49,639 nt of DNA, from assembly GCA_022424955.1 (NCBI GenBank), contig JAKMGK010000017.1:1-49639 (forward strand), written 5' to 3'. The stretch comes from Flavobacteriaceae bacterium (lineage in GTDB: Bacteria; Bacteroidota; Bacteroidia; Flavobacteriales; Flavobacteriaceae). The notes beneath the pieces are model-generated. The model ran no database searches and was not told the DNA's origin. It was given only the letters and a program-made list of their open reading frames with translations. Below are positions 25,365 through 33,372 of the stretch, piece by piece (the first letter of the stretch is position 1; every line of letters begins with the position of its first letter). Both the position numbers and the translations under genes were made by a program.

Positions 25365-26003
25365 ATGTCTATAGTAGGAAAAAAATTCCCAGATTTAAAT
25401 GTAAACGCAATGAACGAAATGGGAGACACCATTTCTGTTAACGTTTTAAAAGAAGCCATTGATAACAAGAAAAAGGTATTGTTATTTTGGTATCCAAAAG
25501 ATTTCACTTTTGTGTGTCCAACAGAATTACATGCCTTTCAAGCTGCTTTACCAGAATTTGATAAAAGAAACACCATCGTCATTGGTGCCTCTTGTGATAC
25601 TGCAGAAGTACACTTTGCATGGTTAAACACCCCAAAAGATGAAGGTGGTATCGAAGGAGTTACTTACAACCTTCTTGCAGATAGCAACCGTAACCTATCT
25701 AAAACCCTAGGGATCTTAGACACCACTAACGAGCGTTATGATGAAGCAAATGATGCTGTCTTAGTGGACGGTGACAATGTATCTTTCCGTGCGACTTATG
25801 TTATTGATGAAGATGGAGTTGTATTCCACGAAGGAATCAACAACATGCCTATCGGAAGAAATGTAAATGAATACCTAAGAATCATTGATGCTTTAACTCA
25901 CGTACAAGAAAAAGGAGAAGTTTGTCCTGCGAACTGGGAAGAGGGAAAAGAAGCGATGAATGCTGACAGAAAAGGGGTTCAAAGCTACTTAAGCAACAAC
26001 TAA
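25365..26003 (+). CDS. typical 2-Cys peroxiredoxin (AhpC/Prx1 type)
   Basis: Reduces hydrogen peroxide and organic hydroperoxides. The peroxidatic Cys51 lies in DFTFVCPTE and the resolving Cys187 in GEVCPANWEEG, with the C-terminal extension of typical 2-Cys enzymes (212 residues). The next gene encodes a thioredoxin-like protein only eleven bases downstream, a likely electron donor, so the pair looks like a self-contained peroxide-reducing unit. No ahpF is present in the window. Confidence 0.94.
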   Translation: MSIVGKKFPDLNVNAMNEMGDTISVNVLKEAIDNKKKVLLFWYPKDFTFVCPTELHAFQAALPEFDKRNTIVIGASCDTAEVHFAWLNTPKDEGGIEGVTYNLLADSNRNLSKTLGILDTTNERYDEANDAVLVDGDNVSFRATYVIDEDGVVFHEGINNMPIGRNVNEYLRIIDALTHVQEKGEVCPANWEEGKEAMNADRKGVQSYLSNN

Positions 26004-26014
26004 AACGCCCACTT

Positions 26015-26329
26015 ATGTTGCAAGAAATCAAAGATGATAGCTTACAAGAGCTTGTCGCTAATCAACCCAAAGTAATTGTTCAATACTCGGCGGGATGGTG
26101 CGGTAACTGCAGAATCATGAAGCCAAAATTTAAAAAAATGGCGACCGAGAATGAAGGCATTAGCTTTGTTTTGATCGATGCAGAGAAAAATCCAAATTCC
26201 AGACAGTTAGCAGATGTAAGCAACCTGCCTACCTTTGCTGCATTCGAAAATGGAACTTTGTTAAATCAAGTACAAACTAATAAGGTTGACGTACTTAAAA
26301 CCTTTGTAGATGAAGCTGCCACTCATTAA
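26015..26329 (+). CDS. thioredoxin-family protein
   Basis: A 104-residue single-domain thioredoxin fold with the active site WCGNC (Cys29/Cys32) and the cis-Pro segment SNLPTFAAF. The dipeptide between the cysteines is Gly-Asn, not the Gly-Pro of housekeeping thioredoxin, which suggests a dedicated partner, most simply the adjacent peroxiredoxin. No signal peptide, so cytoplasmic. Its 3' end overlaps the following DUF6952 gene by 20 bases. Confidence 0.9.
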   Translation: MLQEIKDDSLQELVANQPKVIVQYSAGWCGNCRIMKPKFKKMATENEGISFVLIDAEKNPNSRQLADVSNLPTFAAFENGTLLNQVQTNKVDVLKTFVDEAATH

Positions 26330-26564
26330 GCACATGGTTCAATTCATCGAAGAAAACGATGAAGACTATGTAGAAGAAACCCTTGAAGTACTAGAACACT
26401 TATGTGATTTCTCTAGTATTAAAGAGGAAGAAATTGATGTACTAGGCGAAATGATTTCGAATCTATATGGTGCTATAGAAGTCCATAAAGAAATTAAAAG
26501 CGGGGTCGTTAAAAAAGAAGCCCTCAACAATTTCATGAAGCGGGTTCAAGGCAGTATAGATTAA
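26310..26564 (+). CDS. DUF6952 family protein
   Basis: An 84-residue acidic, helical protein starting MKLPLIKHMVQFIEENDEDYVEET, the hallmark of the small DUF6952 family of Bacteroidota. It is nearly always found beside a peroxiredoxin and a thioredoxin, as here, so a role in peroxide defence (regulator or adaptor) is plausible but undetermined. The 20-base overlap with the thioredoxin gene and the terminator directly after it mark it as the last gene of the operon. Confidence 0.85.
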   Translation: MKLPLIKHMVQFIEENDEDYVEETLEVLEHLCDFSSIKEEEIDVLGEMISNLYGAIEVHKEIKSGVVKKEALNNFMKRVQGSID

Positions 26565-26573
26565 TAAACCTAT

Positions 26574-26598
26574 CCCCTCTTTTGAGGGGTTTTTTTTT
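26574..26598 (+). terminator. intrinsic terminator after the peroxiredoxin-thioredoxin-DUF6952 operon
   Basis: CCCCTC (26574-26579), TTTT loop, GAGGGG (26584-26589), then nine T. This is a perfect six-pair stem with a tetraloop and long U-tract, ten bases after the DUF6952 stop. Confidence 0.95.
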
Positions 26599-26655
26599 GC
26601 CCAAATTTTTCCTATGCCTTTTTGAATTTAAAAAGCAGATATCAATCTTAATTTG

Positions 26656-26663
26656 TAAATTTG
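26656..26663 (+). promoter_or_regulatory. -7 promoter box upstream of ftsK
   Basis: TAAATTTG matches TAnnTTTG and lies 16 bases before the ftsK ATG. With the terminator just upstream, a new promoter is needed here. The nearest TTTG (26621-26624) is farther away than the usual 20 bases, so the -33 element is uncertain. Confidence 0.45.
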
Positions 26664-26679
26664 TAAGAAGCGAGTATTT

Positions 26680-29040
26680 ATGGCGGCCAAAAAGAAGACT
26701 GCACCTAAAGTCCCGAAATTTAAAACGGAAGACTCACAAAAAAAGCGTTCTAGAGAAATTCTCTTTGGAGGGTTTTTAGTTTTGACTGGGGTGCTGCTCA
26801 TTATTGCATTTAGCTCTTACTTCTTTAGCTGGAAAGTAGATCAAAGTAATCTCTCTCAATTAGCTAATCGTAGTATTGAAAGCAGTAATCTCTTAAGCAA
26901 ACTAGGCGCAGAAATTAGTCATTTAATGATTTATGAAGGTGTAGGTATCGCAGCCTATATCTTTGCTTATCTTATCTTGAGTAGTGGATTGTTCCTCTTT
27001 TTTAACCTTCAAAAGAAAACCATCGTCCAGCGATGGACCTGGGGCATTTATTACATTCTTTTTGTGGCTTTAATTGCGGCAAGATTAGAAAAGCTTTTCC
27101 CTTTTTTAGGGGGTGAAATGGGTTATGAATTAGGTGCCCTGCTCACAGATTATATTGGTACCATAGGCCTATGGGCATTAATTATCTTTATGGGATTGGT
27201 GGCCTTGGTCTTACATTTAAAAATTACTCCTGAAAAAATTATTTCTAAACTCCAGCCCTACTTTATTAAAGAAGAAACCGTTGAAACTGCTGCCAATTCA
27301 TTTGAAGAAGAAAGTCAAGTATTTAAAACGGTAGAAGACCGCTATCCTGAAGAGGAAGATAATCCGGAAAAAGAGAAAATAGAAATTGTCTTGCCTTCGG
27401 CAGAAGAAACCCTTGTCACAAAAGAAAAACCAAAGGTCGAAGAAAACGCCGAAGAAGAGGAACTAAAAATAGAAGTCAAAGCAGCCGCCCAAGAAGATGT
27501 CGTCGAAACACTATCGCAAGAATTAGTAGAAAAATACGGTGCCTTTGATCCTACTTTAGAATTGAGTGGATTTAAGTTCCCTACCCTAGATTTATTAAAA
27601 GATTATGGCGGTTCTTCTATCACCATAGATGAAGATGAATTAGAAATCAATAAGAATAAAATTATTGAGACCCTGCGCAACTATAAAATAGAAATCGCTA
27701 AAATCAAGGCCAATATTGGCCCTACCGTGACCCTATATGAAATTGTTCCTGCTGCAGGAGTGCGTATTTCAAAAATCAAAAATTTAGAAGACGATATTGC
27801 CTTATCCCTATCTGCTTTAGGCATTCGAATCATCGCCCCTATCCCTGGGAAAGGAACTGTGGGAATAGAGGTCCCCAATCAAAAGCCTAGCATTGTTTCC
27901 ATGCGCTCTGTGATTGCTTCACAACGTTTTCAAAAGGCAGAGATGGAACTCCCCATTGCTATAGGGAAAACCATTAGCAATGAAACCTTTGTAGTCGATT
28001 TAGCTAAAATGCCCCATATGTTAATGGCTGGGGCTACCGGACAAGGAAAATCGGTAGGGCTAAATGCAGTGTTAACCTCCCTACTTTATAAAAAACACCC
28101 CGCCGAGGTAAAGTTCGTTTTAGTAGATCCAAAGAAAGTTGAACTAAACATTTACAATAAAATTGAACGCCACTACCTGGCAAAACTCCCCGATGCAGAA
28201 GACGCTATCATCACAGATAATACTAAAGTTATTCACACCCTTAACTCTCTCTGTATTGAGATGGATAACCGTTATGAGTTGCTCAAAAATGCCATGTGTC
28301 GTAACCTTAAAGAGTACAACGCTAAATTTAAAGCGCGAAAACTTAACCCAGACGACGGCCATGCTTATTTACCTTATATCGTTCTCGTGGTAGATGAATT
28401 TGCCGATTTAATCATGACCGCAGGGAAAGAGGTAGAAACCCCTATTGCCCGACTTGCACAGTTAGCACGTGCCATTGGGATACATTTAATTATTGCCACC
28501 CAGCGCCCTTCTGTAAATGTAATTACTGGTATTATAAAAGCAAACTTCCCTGCTAGAATCGCCTTTAGGGTAACCTCTAAAATTGATTCTCGAACTATCT
28601 TAGATAGTGGTGGGGCAGATCAATTGATTGGACGTGGAGATATGCTCTACACCCAGGGGAATGATTTGACCCGTATTCAATGTGCCTTTGTCGATACGCC
28701 AGAGGTAGAAAAAATCGCTGAATATATAGGGAGTCAAAAAGCTTATCCAGAAGCGCACTTATTGCCAGAGTTTATTGGCGAGGAAAGTACTGCGCTAGAT
28801 ATAGACGCTAGTGATCGCGATGCCCTCTTCCGCGAAGCGGCAGAAGTAATCGTGACTGCACAGCAAGGATCAGCCTCTTTATTACAACGCAAATTAAAAC
28901 TGGGGTATAACCGTGCAGGTCGAATTATTGATCAAATGGAAGCCGCAGGGATAGTAGGCCCTTTTGAAGGGAGTAAAGCCCGTCAAGTGCTTATTCCAGA
29001 CTTGACTACTTTGGAACAATTATTGAATAATGAAGCATAA
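26680..29040 (+). CDS. ftsK: DNA translocase FtsK/SpoIIIE
   Basis: Septal ATP-driven DNA pump that clears and aligns chromosome termini before division. The 786-residue protein has four membrane helices (about 25-190), an acidic Glu/Lys-rich linker (about 195-280), the alpha/beta motor with Walker A GATGQGKS (about 450-457) and Walker B IVLVVDEFADL followed by RAIGIHLIIATQRPS, and a C-terminal gamma winged helix (GSASLLQRKLKLGYNRAGR). The linker is short compared with the very long one of E. coli FtsK, so the size is normal for Bacteroidota. The lolA-type gene follows directly. Confidence 0.96.
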   Translation: MAAKKKTAPKVPKFKTEDSQKKRSREILFGGFLVLTGVLLIIAFSSYFFSWKVDQSNLSQLANRSIESSNLLSKLGAEISHLMIYEGVGIAAYIFAYLILSSGLFLFFNLQKKTIVQRWTWGIYYILFVALIAARLEKLFPFLGGEMGYELGALLTDYIGTIGLWALIIFMGLVALVLHLKITPEKIISKLQPYFIKEETVETAANSFEEESQVFKTVEDRYPEEEDNPEKEKIEIVLPSAEETLVTKEKPKVEENAEEEELKIEVKAAAQEDVVETLSQELVEKYGAFDPTLELSGFKFPTLDLLKDYGGSSITIDEDELEINKNKIIETLRNYKIEIAKIKANIGPTVTLYEIVPAAGVRISKIKNLEDDIALSLSALGIRIIAPIPGKGTVGIEVPNQKPSIVSMRSVIASQRFQKAEMELPIAIGKTISNETFVVDLAKMPHMLMAGATGQGKSVGLNAVLTSLLYKKHPAEVKFVLVDPKKVELNIYNKIERHYLAKLPDAEDAIITDNTKVIHTLNSLCIEMDNRYELLKNAMCRNLKEYNAKFKARKLNPDDGHAYLPYIVLVVDEFADLIMTAGKEVETPIARLAQLARAIGIHLIIATQRPSVNVITGIIKANFPARIAFRVTSKIDSRTILDSGGADQLIGRGDMLYTQGNDLTRIQCAFVDTPEVEKIAEYIGSQKAYPEAHLLPEFIGEESTALDIDASDRDALFREAAEVIVTAQQGSASLLQRKLKLGYNRAGRIIDQMEAAGIVGPFEGSKARQVLIPDLTTLEQLLNNEA

Positions 29041-29050
29041 GATCTCAATT

Positions 29051-29683
29051 ATGAAAAAAACATTCCTCTTTTTAGTGCTCTGCTCTAGCATGACCTTTGC
29101 ACAGGGATATGAACAAGGCAAAAACTTATTAGACCGTGTATCCAAAGAGATGAAAAGTAAAAAGAATATTCGCTTTGACTTCACCTATGTACTTGAGAAT
29201 AAAAAAGAACAAATAAGACAGGAAATGGAAGGGAATGTCACTCTTGCAGGAGATCAATACAAATTATCTTTTCTAGAGGCGATACAATTGTTTGATGGAA
29301 ACAAAACCTATACCATTGTTCCAGAAAACGAAGAAATTACGATAAGCTACCCAGAAGAGGAAGAAGATGTAAGCATAAATCCTTCAAAATTACTCTCCTT
29401 TTATGAAGAAGGTTATGGCTATGAATGGGACATTCAACAACGTGTGATGGGAAGAAATATTCAGTTCATCAAACTACTACCCACAGAAACCTCTGAAGAG
29501 GTGAAATACTTATTGCTGGGAATCGATGTAGATCGTTTACAAGTCTATCGCTTGATAGAAGTAGGATTAAATCAAACCTTGACCACCCTAACCCTAAAAA
29601 GTCAGGAATTCAATATAGCCTTACCAGAAAATTATTTTGAGTTTAACGCGGCAAAATACCCTAATTATTATATCAACGAATAG
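29051..29683 (+). CDS. LolA-family outer-membrane lipoprotein carrier
   Basis: Periplasmic chaperone that would ferry lipoproteins from the inner to the outer membrane. I choose ATG 29051 (210 residues), which gives a clean signal peptide MKKTFLFLVLCSSMTFAQ; the ATG at 29030 would overlap ftsK. The half-barrel fold is indicated by alternating strands such as IRFDFTYVLENKKEQ and GNVTLAGDQYKLSFL. The ftsK-lolA-lptG-like-ribB order is a familiar arrangement in Flavobacteriia. The stop overlaps the next GTG start by one base. Confidence 0.88.
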   Translation: MKKTFLFLVLCSSMTFAQGYEQGKNLLDRVSKEMKSKKNIRFDFTYVLENKKEQIRQEMEGNVTLAGDQYKLSFLEAIQLFDGNKTYTIVPENEEITISYPEEEEDVSINPSKLLSFYEEGYGYEWDIQQRVMGRNIQFIKLLPTETSEEVKYLLLGIDVDRLQVYRLIEVGLNQTLTTLTLKSQEFNIALPENYFEFNAAKYPNYYINE

Positions 29684-31173
29684 TGAAAATAATTGATCGC
29701 TACATCTTAACTACTTACCTCACTCGACTGGCAAGTGTATTTTTTATTTTGATGTTTATTTTCATCATTCAAACCTTTTGGCTATTTATTGATGAATTTG
29801 CGGGAAAAGGTTTAGATGTAGAGATCATTTTAAAATTTTTAACCTATTATTCTCCTAAACTCTACCCCCTAGTCATGCCCCTATCGGTATTGCTAGCGTC
29901 TATTATGACCTATGGAGCCTTTGCAGAAAATTATGAATTTGCTGCAATGAAGTCAACCGGTATTTCCCTTCAGCGCGCTTTATTGGGGCTTACTATTTTT
30001 CATTTTTTTTTAGGAATAGGGAGTTACTATTTCTCCAACAATGTTATCCCTTATGGAGAGTTTAAATATTTTAACCTGCGTAGAAATTTAGCCAAGTTAA
30101 AACCTGCCCTCGCGATTACAGAGGGGATCTTTAACGAAATTGGGGAAATGAACATCAAGGTAACCCGAAAGTATGGCGAAGATAATCGCTTCCTGGAAGA
30201 TGTGATTATTCATGAAAAATCCTCAGATAATAAAAATCGCATTGTGATAAAAGCCAAAAGAGGAGAGCTGAAAAGTGCGAGTATTGATCAAGAATTACAA
30301 TTGGTTCTTTTTGATGGAAATCGCTATGAAGAAGTTTATACCTCAAAAGTACAAGAACGAAAAAGGATTCAACACGCTAAGGTGGCCTTTAAGGAATATG
30401 TTCTTAACATTGATTTATCTCAGTTCAACAATGTTGACCTAGGGGAAGAAAAATACACCAGTACTTTTAGAATGCAAAAGGTAAAAGAGCTTACCCAAAG
30501 CATTGATTCTTTAGAAATAAAATTTAAAGGAGAACAAAAAGTCTATGGTTCAAACTTTGTGACTACAAGTATTGCTAATGATATAAATTATAGAGAAACT
30601 CAAGAAATTGAACCAACCTCAGACTCCGTTTTTAAACAATACAGCAATCCATTAAAAATTGTGGGAGATTCTCTTTACAATCAACACGCTCAAATTGTAA
30701 GAGTAGCTAAAAACAGCATAAAAAGCTTGCAAAGAAATCTAGAGGCAAAAAAAAGAAATTTCTTTATCAACCAAAAAAGAATCAACCTACATAAAAACAG
30801 CTTGCATGAGAAATACACCCTAGGCTTTAGTGTATTCTTTTTGTTTTTAGTGGGGGCCTCTTTAGGCGCCATCATAAGAAAAGGGGGCTTAGGATTACCC
30901 ATGGTATTAGCCATTTTAATCTTCCTTACCTATCACTACTTAGGTCTCTTTGGAAAAAACGCAGCAGAAGACAGCAGTATTTCTCCATTTGTAGGGAGCT
31001 GGCTTTCACTTTTTGTAATAGCACCTTTTGCCCTTTACCTTACCCGTCGAGCTTCAGCAGACAAAGGACTGATCGATTATGATTTTTTGATTGTTTGGTT
31101 AGAAAGTCTGTTTAGCTCAATTAAGAATACTATTTTTGCCACGATTAAATCGCTATGGGAAAGAAGAAATTAG
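29683..31173 (+). CDS. LptF/LptG-family permease (YjgP/YjgQ)
   Basis: Inner-membrane component of the lipopolysaccharide export machine (LptB2FG). The 496-residue protein has three N-terminal helices (about 10-130), a periplasmic jellyroll domain enlarged by a Lys-rich coiled segment (about 330-370), and three C-terminal helices. The segment YEFAAMKSTGIS matches the coupling-helix region that docks on LptB. The start is GTG at 29683, one base into the preceding stop; no ATG fits as well. The end overlaps ribB by 19 bases. Confidence 0.9.
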   Translation: MKIIDRYILTTYLTRLASVFFILMFIFIIQTFWLFIDEFAGKGLDVEIILKFLTYYSPKLYPLVMPLSVLLASIMTYGAFAENYEFAAMKSTGISLQRALLGLTIFHFFLGIGSYYFSNNVIPYGEFKYFNLRRNLAKLKPALAITEGIFNEIGEMNIKVTRKYGEDNRFLEDVIIHEKSSDNKNRIVIKAKRGELKSASIDQELQLVLFDGNRYEEVYTSKVQERKRIQHAKVAFKEYVLNIDLSQFNNVDLGEEKYTSTFRMQKVKELTQSIDSLEIKFKGEQKVYGSNFVTTSIANDINYRETQEIEPTSDSVFKQYSNPLKIVGDSLYNQHAQIVRVAKNSIKSLQRNLEAKKRNFFINQKRINLHKNSLHEKYTLGFSVFFLFLVGASLGAIIRKGGLGLPMVLAILIFLTYHYLGLFGKNAAEDSSISPFVGSWLSLFVIAPFALYLTRRASADKGLIDYDFLIVWLESLFSSIKNTIFATIKSLWERRN

Positions 31174-32288
31174 ATAAAATTGAAGATGCAATAGCCGCCG
31201 TAAAAAACGGTGAAGTCATTATCGTTGTTGACGATGATAACCGTGAAAACGAAGGTGACTTCTTGACCGCTGCAGAAAATATTAATCCAGAAATTATCAA
31301 TTTCATGGCCAAAGAAGGACGTGGATTAATTTGTGCTCCCATGACAGAAAAACGTTGTAAGGAATTACAACTAGATCGCATGGTAAGCAACAATACCGAT
31401 CCCATGGAAACTGCTTTTACCGTATCGGTTGATTTAAAAGGAAACGGAGTGACTACAGGGATTTCTGCCAGTGATCGTGCTTTAACGGTTCAAGCCTTAG
31501 TCGATCCTAGCACTCGTCCACAGGATTTATCACGACCTGGACATATTTTCCCACTAATCGCGAAAGAAGGAGGCGTTCTAAGAAGAACTGGACATACAGA
31601 GGCTGCGATTGATTTTGCTCGCCTTTCTGGGAAACAAGCTGCTGGAGTCATTGTTGAAATCATGAATGAGGATGGAACTATGGCCCGTTTACCCCAATTG
31701 ATGAAAGTAGCAGAGAAGTTCGATCTAAAACTGGTCTCCATTGAAGATTTAGTAGCCTATCGTATGCAACACGACAGCTTAGTCCTAAAAAGAGAGGATA
31801 CCGAAATCATGACCAGATTTGGGGAATTTCGCCTAAGAGCCTTTCAACAAACCACCAATAATCAAGTGCATATCACCTTGACAAAAGGGTCTTGGGAACA
31901 AGACGAAGCTGTTCTTACCCGTATCAATTCCTCTCAAATCAGCAATGATCTATTAGGAATGTTGACCGGATCAAATGATAAGGGGCTAGAAGAAATCTTT
32001 AAATTGATTAATACAGAAGAAAAAGGCGCCATTATCTTTATCAATCAACAACAACAATCTGAAAATCTTTTAGCGCGTATAAAAGAGTTGAAAGATAGCG
32101 ATACAGGAAAGAATTCAGTCACAAAAGCACCGCCCTTAAAAATGGACCTCAAAGATTTTGGAATTGGCGCTCAAATTTTACACGAGTTGCATATTAGTAA
32201 ATTGCGCGTAATAACAAATTCTTCACAAGGACCCCGGGTTGGGATAACTGGATACGGTTTAGAAATTGTCGAATACGTCAACTATTAA
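31155..32288 (+). CDS. ribB: 3,4-dihydroxy-2-butanone-4-phosphate synthase with a degenerate GTP cyclohydrolase II domain (RibBX-like)
   Basis: Makes the four-carbon precursor of riboflavin from ribulose 5-phosphate. The N-terminal half (1-205) has the full active site: VDDDNRENEGDFL, GHIFPLIAK, GHTEAAIDFARLSG and EIMNEDGTMARLPQL. The C-terminal half (about 210-377) aligns with GTP cyclohydrolase II at its end (GIGAQILHELHISKLRVITNS and GLEIVEYV). The Cys-based zinc site and the GDxxxSxxCDC motif are absent, and the corresponding region reads KGSWEQDEAVLTRINSSQ. It should therefore have only the RibB activity, like RibBX proteins, and a separate RibA must exist elsewhere. It overlaps the convergent permease gene by four bases. 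Confidence 0.9.
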   Translation: MGKKKLDKIEDAIAAVKNGEVIIVVDDDNRENEGDFLTAAENINPEIINFMAKEGRGLICAPMTEKRCKELQLDRMVSNNTDPMETAFTVSVDLKGNGVTTGISASDRALTVQALVDPSTRPQDLSRPGHIFPLIAKEGGVLRRTGHTEAAIDFARLSGKQAAGVIVEIMNEDGTMARLPQLMKVAEKFDLKLVSIEDLVAYRMQHDSLVLKREDTEIMTRFGEFRLRAFQQTTNNQVHITLTKGSWEQDEAVLTRINSSQISNDLLGMLTGSNDKGLEEIFKLINTEEKGAIIFINQQQQSENLLARIKELKDSDTGKNSVTKAPPLKMDLKDFGIGAQILHELHISKLRVITNSSQGPRVGITGYGLEIVEYVNY

Positions 32289-33037
32289 AAGAACCACAAC
32301 TTTATCGATATTGCAGTTACCATGATAATCATGGCAATTTTGATGACCCCTTCTCCTTGATCAACCGACCAACGACTGGACCACCACGCTCCTATTGCAC
32401 TCCCTAAGGCTAATACAACTCCCAACGTCCAATCTACAGCGTCATTCCAAGTAAAAAGAGCTAATGCCCCTAAAGAATAAATAAAAACTAAAGCAACCTT
32501 AGTGGCGTTTGTTTTAATCAAAGAAAGACGATTGACATTATTCAAAAAGAGAATTATAATAAAACCAATACCCGCATTGATAAATCCACCATAAATTCCA
32601 ATAAAGAAAAAACCGATAAGTGCATAGACAAGATGTCTTCCGCTTAATCTTTCTGATAGATTCAAGTCTTTAATCTTTGGCTTAAAAACAATAATAGTCA
32701 CCACGATTAACATAATAATCGAAAGAATACGGTTGAACACAGCTCCTTCTATATCAACCGCAATTTGCGCCCCAATTAAAGAACCAAAGAAAGCCACAAT
32801 CCCTAAATAAAAATTAAAAGGAAAAGTAGAAATCCCTCTTGAACGATAACCAGCAGTTCCTACAAATGATTGCAAAACAATGGCTATGCGATTCGTACCA
32901 TTCGCCACATGAGAAGGAAGACCCATAAAAATTAACACGGGAAGCGTCAATAATGACCCCCCTCCTGCGAGAGTATTAATAATACCCGCGCTAATTCCCA
33001 CTAAAAATAGAAGGCCGTATTGTGTAATGATTTCCAT
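32285..33037 (-). CDS. TauE/SafE-family permease (TSUP)
   Basis: A 250-residue membrane protein with about eight helices. The N-terminal GISAGIINTLAGGGSLLTLPVLIF motif and GFINAGIGFIIILFL repeat are typical of the sulfite exporter TauE/SafE family, which moves small sulfur-containing or organic anions. The substrate cannot be told. It is a single minus-strand gene that converges on ribB with a four-base overlap; its start lies about 70 bases from the tRNA-Ser promoter, pointing away from it. Confidence 0.88.
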   Translation of the reverse strand: MEIITQYGLLFLVGISAGIINTLAGGGSLLTLPVLIFMGLPSHVANGTNRIAIVLQSFVGTAGYRSRGISTFPFNFYLGIVAFFGSLIGAQIAVDIEGAVFNRILSIIMLIVVTIIVFKPKIKDLNLSERLSGRHLVYALIGFFFIGIYGGFINAGIGFIIILFLNNVNRLSLIKTNATKVALVFIYSLGALALFTWNDAVDWTLGVVLALGSAIGAWWSSRWSVDQGEGVIKIAMIIMVTAISIKLWFF

Positions 33038-33107
33038 AAATAAACGAAAGCATAAAAATAGGCATATCGTTTTTTAAAAAAACTTTTCTTATCTCAAATA
33101 AGGAATG

Positions 33108-33115
33108 TATATTTG
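33108..33115 (+). promoter_or_regulatory. -7 promoter box of tRNA-Ser
   Basis: TATATTTG is a perfect TAnnTTTG match ten bases before the mature tRNA 5' end. A TTTT at 33084-33087 lies 20 bases upstream in the position of the -33 TTTG. The spacing fits transcription starting right before the tRNA. Confidence 0.6.
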
Positions 33116-33125
33116 CCACCGCATA

Positions 33126-33210
33126 GGAGAAATGGCAGAGTGGTCGAATGCGGCAGTCTTGAAAACTGTTGAGGGTCACACCTCCGGGGGTTCGAATCCC
33201 TCTTTCTCCG
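33126..33210 (+). tRNA. tRNA-Ser (anticodon TGA)
   Basis: The acceptor stem GGAGAAA (33126-33132) pairs with TTTCTCC (33203-33209). The anticodon arm CAGTC-TTGAAAA-CTG presents TGA. A long variable arm follows, as in class-II serine tRNAs, and the T arm is GGGGGTTCGAATCCCTC. The terminal CCA is not encoded (GCA follows). No copy of the 3' end is seen elsewhere in the window, so there is no sign of integration into this tRNA. Confidence 0.96.
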
Positions 33211-33216
33211 CAAAAG

Positions 33217-33247
33217 AAAACCCATGACGTAAGTTGTGGGTTTTTTG
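33217..33247 (+). terminator. intrinsic terminator after tRNA-Ser
   Basis: AAAACCCA at 33217-33224 pairs with TGGGTTTT at 33237-33244 around a 12-base loop, with more T following. It directly follows the tRNA and fits a rho-independent end. Confidence 0.8.
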
Positions 33248-33266
33248 TTTACTGGCCTATCAAGAT

Positions 33267-33306
33267 TATTCTCGAGGATATATATAATCAATCCTCCAAG
33301 GGAATA
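33267..33306. repeat. interrupted inverted repeat upstream of the formylglutamase-like gene
   Basis: TATTC (33267-33271) and GAGGAT (33274-33279) face ATCCTC (33291-33296) and GAATA (33302-33306). This gives 11 pairs with an internal loop around an 11-base AT loop. No U-tract follows, so it is not an obvious terminator. It could be a regulatory site or mRNA hairpin for the gene at 33373. Confidence 0.4.
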
Positions 33307-33372
33307 GTAACTAAAAAAACAGTATCTTGAAAAGTAGTGAATTATCCATTTATTCATAAATAATAGCCCGCT

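Noticed and set aside
26582-26779. 65-codon plus-strand frame before ftsK
   Set aside because: Starts inside the terminator and overlaps the N-terminus of FtsK in another frame; basic, low-complexity peptide.
33126-33210. tRNA-Ser as an attachment site of an integrated element
   Set aside because: No integrase, no duplicated tRNA 3' end and no change in gene content boundary are seen in the window.
33094-33357. 87-codon minus-strand frame over the tRNA-Ser region
   Set aside because: It is the antisense of the tRNA; its RDSNPRRC-type peptide is the well-known artefact of translating a tRNA gene.
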